NCBI GenBank assembly: GCA_041874755.1
Contig: CP102611.1
Span: 2,480,001 to 2,544,000 of the forward strand
Direction: 5' to 3'
DNA length: 64,000 bases
DNA from: Chitinibacter sp. SCUT-21
GTDB lineage: Bacteria; Pseudomonadota; Gammaproteobacteria; Burkholderiales; Chitinibacteraceae
In this document: positions 61,089-64,000 of the stretch, one piece after another
Numbering within the stretch: the first letter of the stretch is position 1
How the letters are laid out: every line of letters starts with the position of its first letter
The notes under the pieces: generated by a model
Database searches by the model: none
Told to the model about the DNA's origin: nothing
The model's input: the letters and a program-made list of their open reading frames with translations, nothing else
Program-made: the position numbers and the translations under genes

Positions 61089-63077
61089 ATGTCACACTTT
61101 AATCGTTTTGCTGTAGCTGCAATCCCTGCTGCCTTGATGGCAGTTGCTAGCTTCTCTCACGCAGCTGAGGCGTGGAAAGAAGGTAATACCTACACTGCGG
61201 GTACCGTTGTTACCTACGCAGGCCAAGACTACAAAGCACTGGTGACTCATACTGCTTATGTAGGTGCTAACTGGACACCGTCAACAACTCCAACACTGTG
61301 GACTGCAGTTGGTACTGCAACGCCTACTACTGCGCCTACAACAGCGCCAGTCGTAACTGCTGCGCCAACAACTGCACCAGTAGTGACAGCTGCACCGACA
61401 ACGGCTCCTGTAGTGACTGCAGCGCCAACAACTGCGCCAGTAGTAACATCAGCTCCTGCCCAAGGTTGTGGTACCGTACAAGCTTGGAACTCTGCAACTG
61501 CCTACAATGGCGGTGCGACTGTTGCCTACAACGGCAAGAAATTTACTGCTAACTGGTGGACGCAAGGCAATACGCCTTCAACTACCGATCAGTGGGGTCC
61601 ATGGAAATATGTTGGTGACTGCGGTCCTGTAGTAACTACTGCGCCAACTGCTGAACCAACAGCAACACCAGTAGGCATGACACCAGCGCCAACAGTTGCT
61701 CCAACTGCTGCTCCAACGCCAGTTGCTACTTTGGCTCCAGGTCAAGAAGTTCCAGCTCCAGCAACTGCACAAGTTGGTTCTTACTTCACTCAGTGGGGCG
61801 TTTACGGCCGTGACTACCAAGTCGCTGACATTATCAGCTCTGGTGCTGCAGCTAACTTGACGTTCATTAACTATGCATTCGGTAACATCTATCAGAAAAA
61901 TGGTGGTTACGAATGCGGTATCGTTAACAAACTAGAACCAGGTGCAACTGATGCGAACGCACCAGGCGCAGGTACTGGTGGCGATGCTTGGGCTGACTTT
62001 GGTTTAACAGCTAAACGCCGTGTTGACCCAGCTGATCAAATCAAGTGGGACGACAAACTCGCAGGTAACTTCCGCGAATTCCAAGCGTACAAGAAAAAAT
62101 TCCCAGATACTAAACTGTTCATCTCATTGGGCGGCTGGACTTGGTCTAAGTGGTTCTCTGCAGCTTCGAAAACAGATGCACTGCGTAAACAGTTGGTTAG
62201 CTCTTGTATCGACATCTACATCAAAGGTAACTTGCCAGTTGTTGATGGTCGTGGTGGCCCAGGTTCAGCGCCTAACATCTTCGACGGTATCGATATCGAT
62301 TGGGAATTCCCAGGTGTTCAAGGCGTTGGTTACAACACTGTAGCGCCAGAAGACAAACAAAACTTCACACTGTTGTTGGCTGAATTCCGCAAACAATTGG
62401 ATGAGTTGGGTGCCGCAAACAACAAACGTTACTTGCTGACTGTGGCAATTGGTGTTGGTCGCGACAAGATCGAAATGACTGAGCCACGTGAGTACGCACG
62501 TTACCTCGACTGGATCAACATGATGACTTACGACTACAACGGTGGTTGGAATGCTCAAGGTCCTACAGACTTCCAATCACACTTGTACGCTGACCCAGCT
62601 AGCCCACAATACAAGTGTTCTGGCAAAGCAGGTGACAAGTGCTACGGTGATCGCAGCTTGACTTCGTTCTACAACACTTCTGATGCCGTTGACTTGCTGA
62701 TCCAAGCTGGCGTGAATCCGAAGAAACTGGTTGTAGGTGTACCTAAGTACGGTCGTGGTTGGACTGGCGTAACTAACGCTAACAACGGTCTATACCAAAA
62801 AGCGACTGATGCAGCTCGCGGTACTTACGAGAAAGGCATTGAAGACTTCAAAGTACTGAAAAACGCACCAGGTACTGTGTACGTTCACCCAGTAACTAAA
62901 CAGTCTTACAAGTTTGACGGCTCGACTTTCTGGTCTTATGACACGCCAGAAGTGATCCAAACTAAGATCGACTACGCAAAAGCTAAAGGTTTGAACGGCG
63001 GCGTATTTAGCTGGTCTCTAGATGGTGATGACAGCGCAGCAACTCTGTCTAAAGCAATGGGTAAAGCGCGTCAATAA
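61089..63077 (+). CDS. Modular GH18 chitinase 2 with two CBM5/12 modules
   Basis: A secreted chitinase of 662 residues. Signal peptide 1-25 ends FSHA. First CBM5/12 module (AWKEGNTYTAGTVVTYAGQD) and second module (KKFTANWWTQGNTPSTTDQW) are close copies of those in chitinase 1, joined by TTAPVVTAAP repeats. The GH18 domain (about 230-662) has catalytic Glu406 in FDGIDIDWEFPG, SLGGWTWSKWFS and MTYDYNGGWN; it is a different GH18 subtype from chitinase 1 and lacks its C-terminal domain. ATG 61089 is chosen because GGAG lies 7-8 nt upstream; ATG 61071 in frame is possible. Codon use is again strongly biased. Confidence 0.92.
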   Translation: MSHFNRFAVAAIPAALMAVASFSHAAEAWKEGNTYTAGTVVTYAGQDYKALVTHTAYVGANWTPSTTPTLWTAVGTATPTTAPTTAPVVTAAPTTAPVVTAAPTTAPVVTAAPTTAPVVTSAPAQGCGTVQAWNSATAYNGGATVAYNGKKFTANWWTQGNTPSTTDQWGPWKYVGDCGPVVTTAPTAEPTATPVGMTPAPTVAPTAAPTPVATLAPGQEVPAPATAQVGSYFTQWGVYGRDYQVADIISSGAAANLTFINYAFGNIYQKNGGYECGIVNKLEPGATDANAPGAGTGGDAWADFGLTAKRRVDPADQIKWDDKLAGNFREFQAYKKKFPDTKLFISLGGWTWSKWFSAASKTDALRKQLVSSCIDIYIKGNLPVVDGRGGPGSAPNIFDGIDIDWEFPGVQGVGYNTVAPEDKQNFTLLLAEFRKQLDELGAANNKRYLLTVAIGVGRDKIEMTEPREYARYLDWINMMTYDYNGGWNAQGPTDFQSHLYADPASPQYKCSGKAGDKCYGDRSLTSFYNTSDAVDLLIQAGVNPKKLVVGVPKYGRGWTGVTNANNGLYQKATDAARGTYEKGIEDFKVLKNAPGTVYVHPVTKQSYKFDGSTFWSYDTPEVIQTKIDYAKAKGLNGGVFSWSLDGDDSAATLSKAMGKARQ

Positions 63078-63094
63078 TTGACGAGCTCTCAACA

Positions 63095-63122
63095 AAAAAC
63101 CCCTCTTCGGAGGGGTTTTTTT
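63095..63122 (+). terminator. Terminator after chitinase 2
   Basis: CCCCTC and GAGGGG close on a TTCG tetraloop, with six A before and seven T after. Confidence 0.92.
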
Positions 63123-63207
63123 ATTTGCGCAGGATTATTTGGATGAGTGGCACGATGTTGAATGGCGGACTAACTATAGTTAATTATTGAATTTAACGAG
63201 GTGGATG

Positions 63208-64000
63208 ATGAGTCGATTTATCCAACGCTTGTTTGCAGAAAAAGAAATCGCCAGCGGGCCAGATGCCTTTGCTCAGTTAAACCAGCTATCGCCTTTAACC
63301 AGTCCTGAAGGGAACGATCATGACGTGGCGCATGCCCATGACGCCCACAGTATCTTATGCCGAGAGACGATCGTTAATCGTGAAGAAAAAGTAGTTGGGC
63401 ATGAGTTCATGCTGAAAAAGAGCATCACGCGCCGAATTTTTCTCGGGCACGCAATGCGTCGGCTCTATGATCAGGCCTTAGTCAGTCAATTGGTGGGGAT
63501 GCCCTTAGTCCGTTTATTGGGTCATCGTTTTGCCTTGGTCAATTTCGAAGCCAGTCATATTTTTGATCCCAATCTGCAATTTCTACCTGCATCGCAATGT
63601 GTGCTTATTTTGCGTTTTGGTGAAGAAGATGTCAGCCCTGAGATCATCCATCAGGTGGGGCTGCTGCGACAAATTGGGTTGCGATTTGGCGTTTTTGCAC
63701 ATGAGTGTATGAATGTGGGCATGTCACAGCTAGCCGCGCAGCTTGATTTCATCGTGCTTGATTTGCAGGAAGAATGGACTTTTGCCAACGATGTGGTGCA
63801 GTGGATTAATGACCTGGAACGATTGCAATTGATCGCCTGTCGTGTTGATTCGAATGAAGCCTTCGAATCGGTGTGGCATTCCGCCGTGTATGGCGAGCGT
63901 ATTGACTACTTTCAAGGGGCATTTATCAGTTCGCGCTCGCGGTGGGATGCTCATTCGCCGCAAGTAATGCGCTCGCAAGTACTTCAATTGATGGAGTTCA
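63208..64000 (+). CDS. Degenerate EAL-domain (YuxH-like) protein, 3' end outside window
   Basis: An open frame runs from ATG 63208 to the window end, 264 residues so far. GAGG lies 6 nt upstream; ATG 63205 is 3 nt from it and so less likely. The sequence SILCRETIVNREEKVVGHEF matches the start of YuxH-type EAL/HDOD proteins (usually RQPIFDRDLKVVGYELL), and IDYFQGAFISS matches the end of the EAL fold. Most metal and catalytic residues of active EAL domains are missing, so it is probably a non-catalytic c-di-GMP or protein-binding regulator. An HDOD domain may follow outside the window. A DAHDAHD-like His-rich stretch (HDVAHAHDAHS) lies near residue 38. Confidence 0.72.
   Translation, partial: MSRFIQRLFAEKEIASGPDAFAQLNQLSPLTSPEGNDHDVAHAHDAHSILCRETIVNREEKVVGHEFMLKKSITRRIFLGHAMRRLYDQALVSQLVGMPLVRLLGHRFALVNFEASHIFDPNLQFLPASQCVLILRFGEEDVSPEIIHQVGLLRQIGLRFGVFAHECMNVGMSQLAAQLDFIVLDLQEEWTFANDVVQWINDLERLQLIACRVDSNEAFESVWHSAVYGERIDYFQGAFISSRSRWDAHSPQVMRSQVLQLMEF

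Overview
The window looks like a chromosomal stretch of a chitin-degrading betaproteobacterium of the order Neisseriales, probably near Chitinibacter, Deefgea or Iodobacter. This is inferred from gene content: PilS/PilR next to RppH, separate glyQ and glyS, LPS heptose genes, H-NS, Kup, a Neisseria-type porin, and above all an AA10 lytic polysaccharide monooxygenase (LPMO) with two large modular GH18 chitinases. I saw no rRNA, tRNA, CRISPR array, insertion sequence or prophage.

Layout. 1-12.6 kb is housekeeping: the 3' end of an ABC-type substrate-binding protein, a MidA-like methyltransferase, a pteridine-reductase-like SDR, ttcA with a spermidine-synthase-like gene, rppH, pilS-pilR, ampD, kup, a HAD phosphatase, a CBS-domain protein and argB. 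12.7-19 kb is a TetR-controlled RND efflux locus (regulator, adaptor, permease, TolC-like channel), with a 22-bp perfect palindrome over the regulator's promoter. 19-26 kb has an H-NS-like protein, UvrD, a receiver-TPR protein, a porin and a DsbA/DsbB-like pair. 26.4-29.7 kb is a four-gene operon (DUF3299, DUF2796, ABC ATPase, FtsX-type permease) resembling the zinc-regulated zrg genes of Vibrio. 29.7-37.7 kb, all on the minus strand, has a periplasmic binding protein, YaaA, a D-2-hydroxyacid dehydrogenase overlapping a PAS sensor kinase and its response regulator, a small RRM protein and a lytic transglycosylase.

37.8-50.6 kb has glyQ-lipoprotein-glyS, gmhB, plsC, a YgjP-like metalloprotease, the LPMO, a small lipoprotein, waaC, and a tight minus-strand operon of HD-GYP protein, EAL protein and dGTPase. 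50.8-56.7 kb has potABCD, a VanZ-like protein and a QueD-like protein. 56.7-63.1 kb is the chitinase pair, each gene preceded by a long AT-rich upstream region. The window ends inside a degenerate EAL protein.

How it fits together. The LPMO and both chitinases are secreted, carry CBM5/12-type chitin-binding modules on Pro/Thr linkers and should act together on crystalline chitin. The upstream regions of all three contain an inverted repeat TGTAGT-N12/13-ACTACA, and the two chitinase genes share a TTGACA promoter exactly 180 nt from their chosen start codons. This possible chitin regulon is the most interesting regulatory signal here. A second unexplained signal is a pair of 51-bp palindromic elements with the same GGGTATTGC arms, located 48 kb apart.
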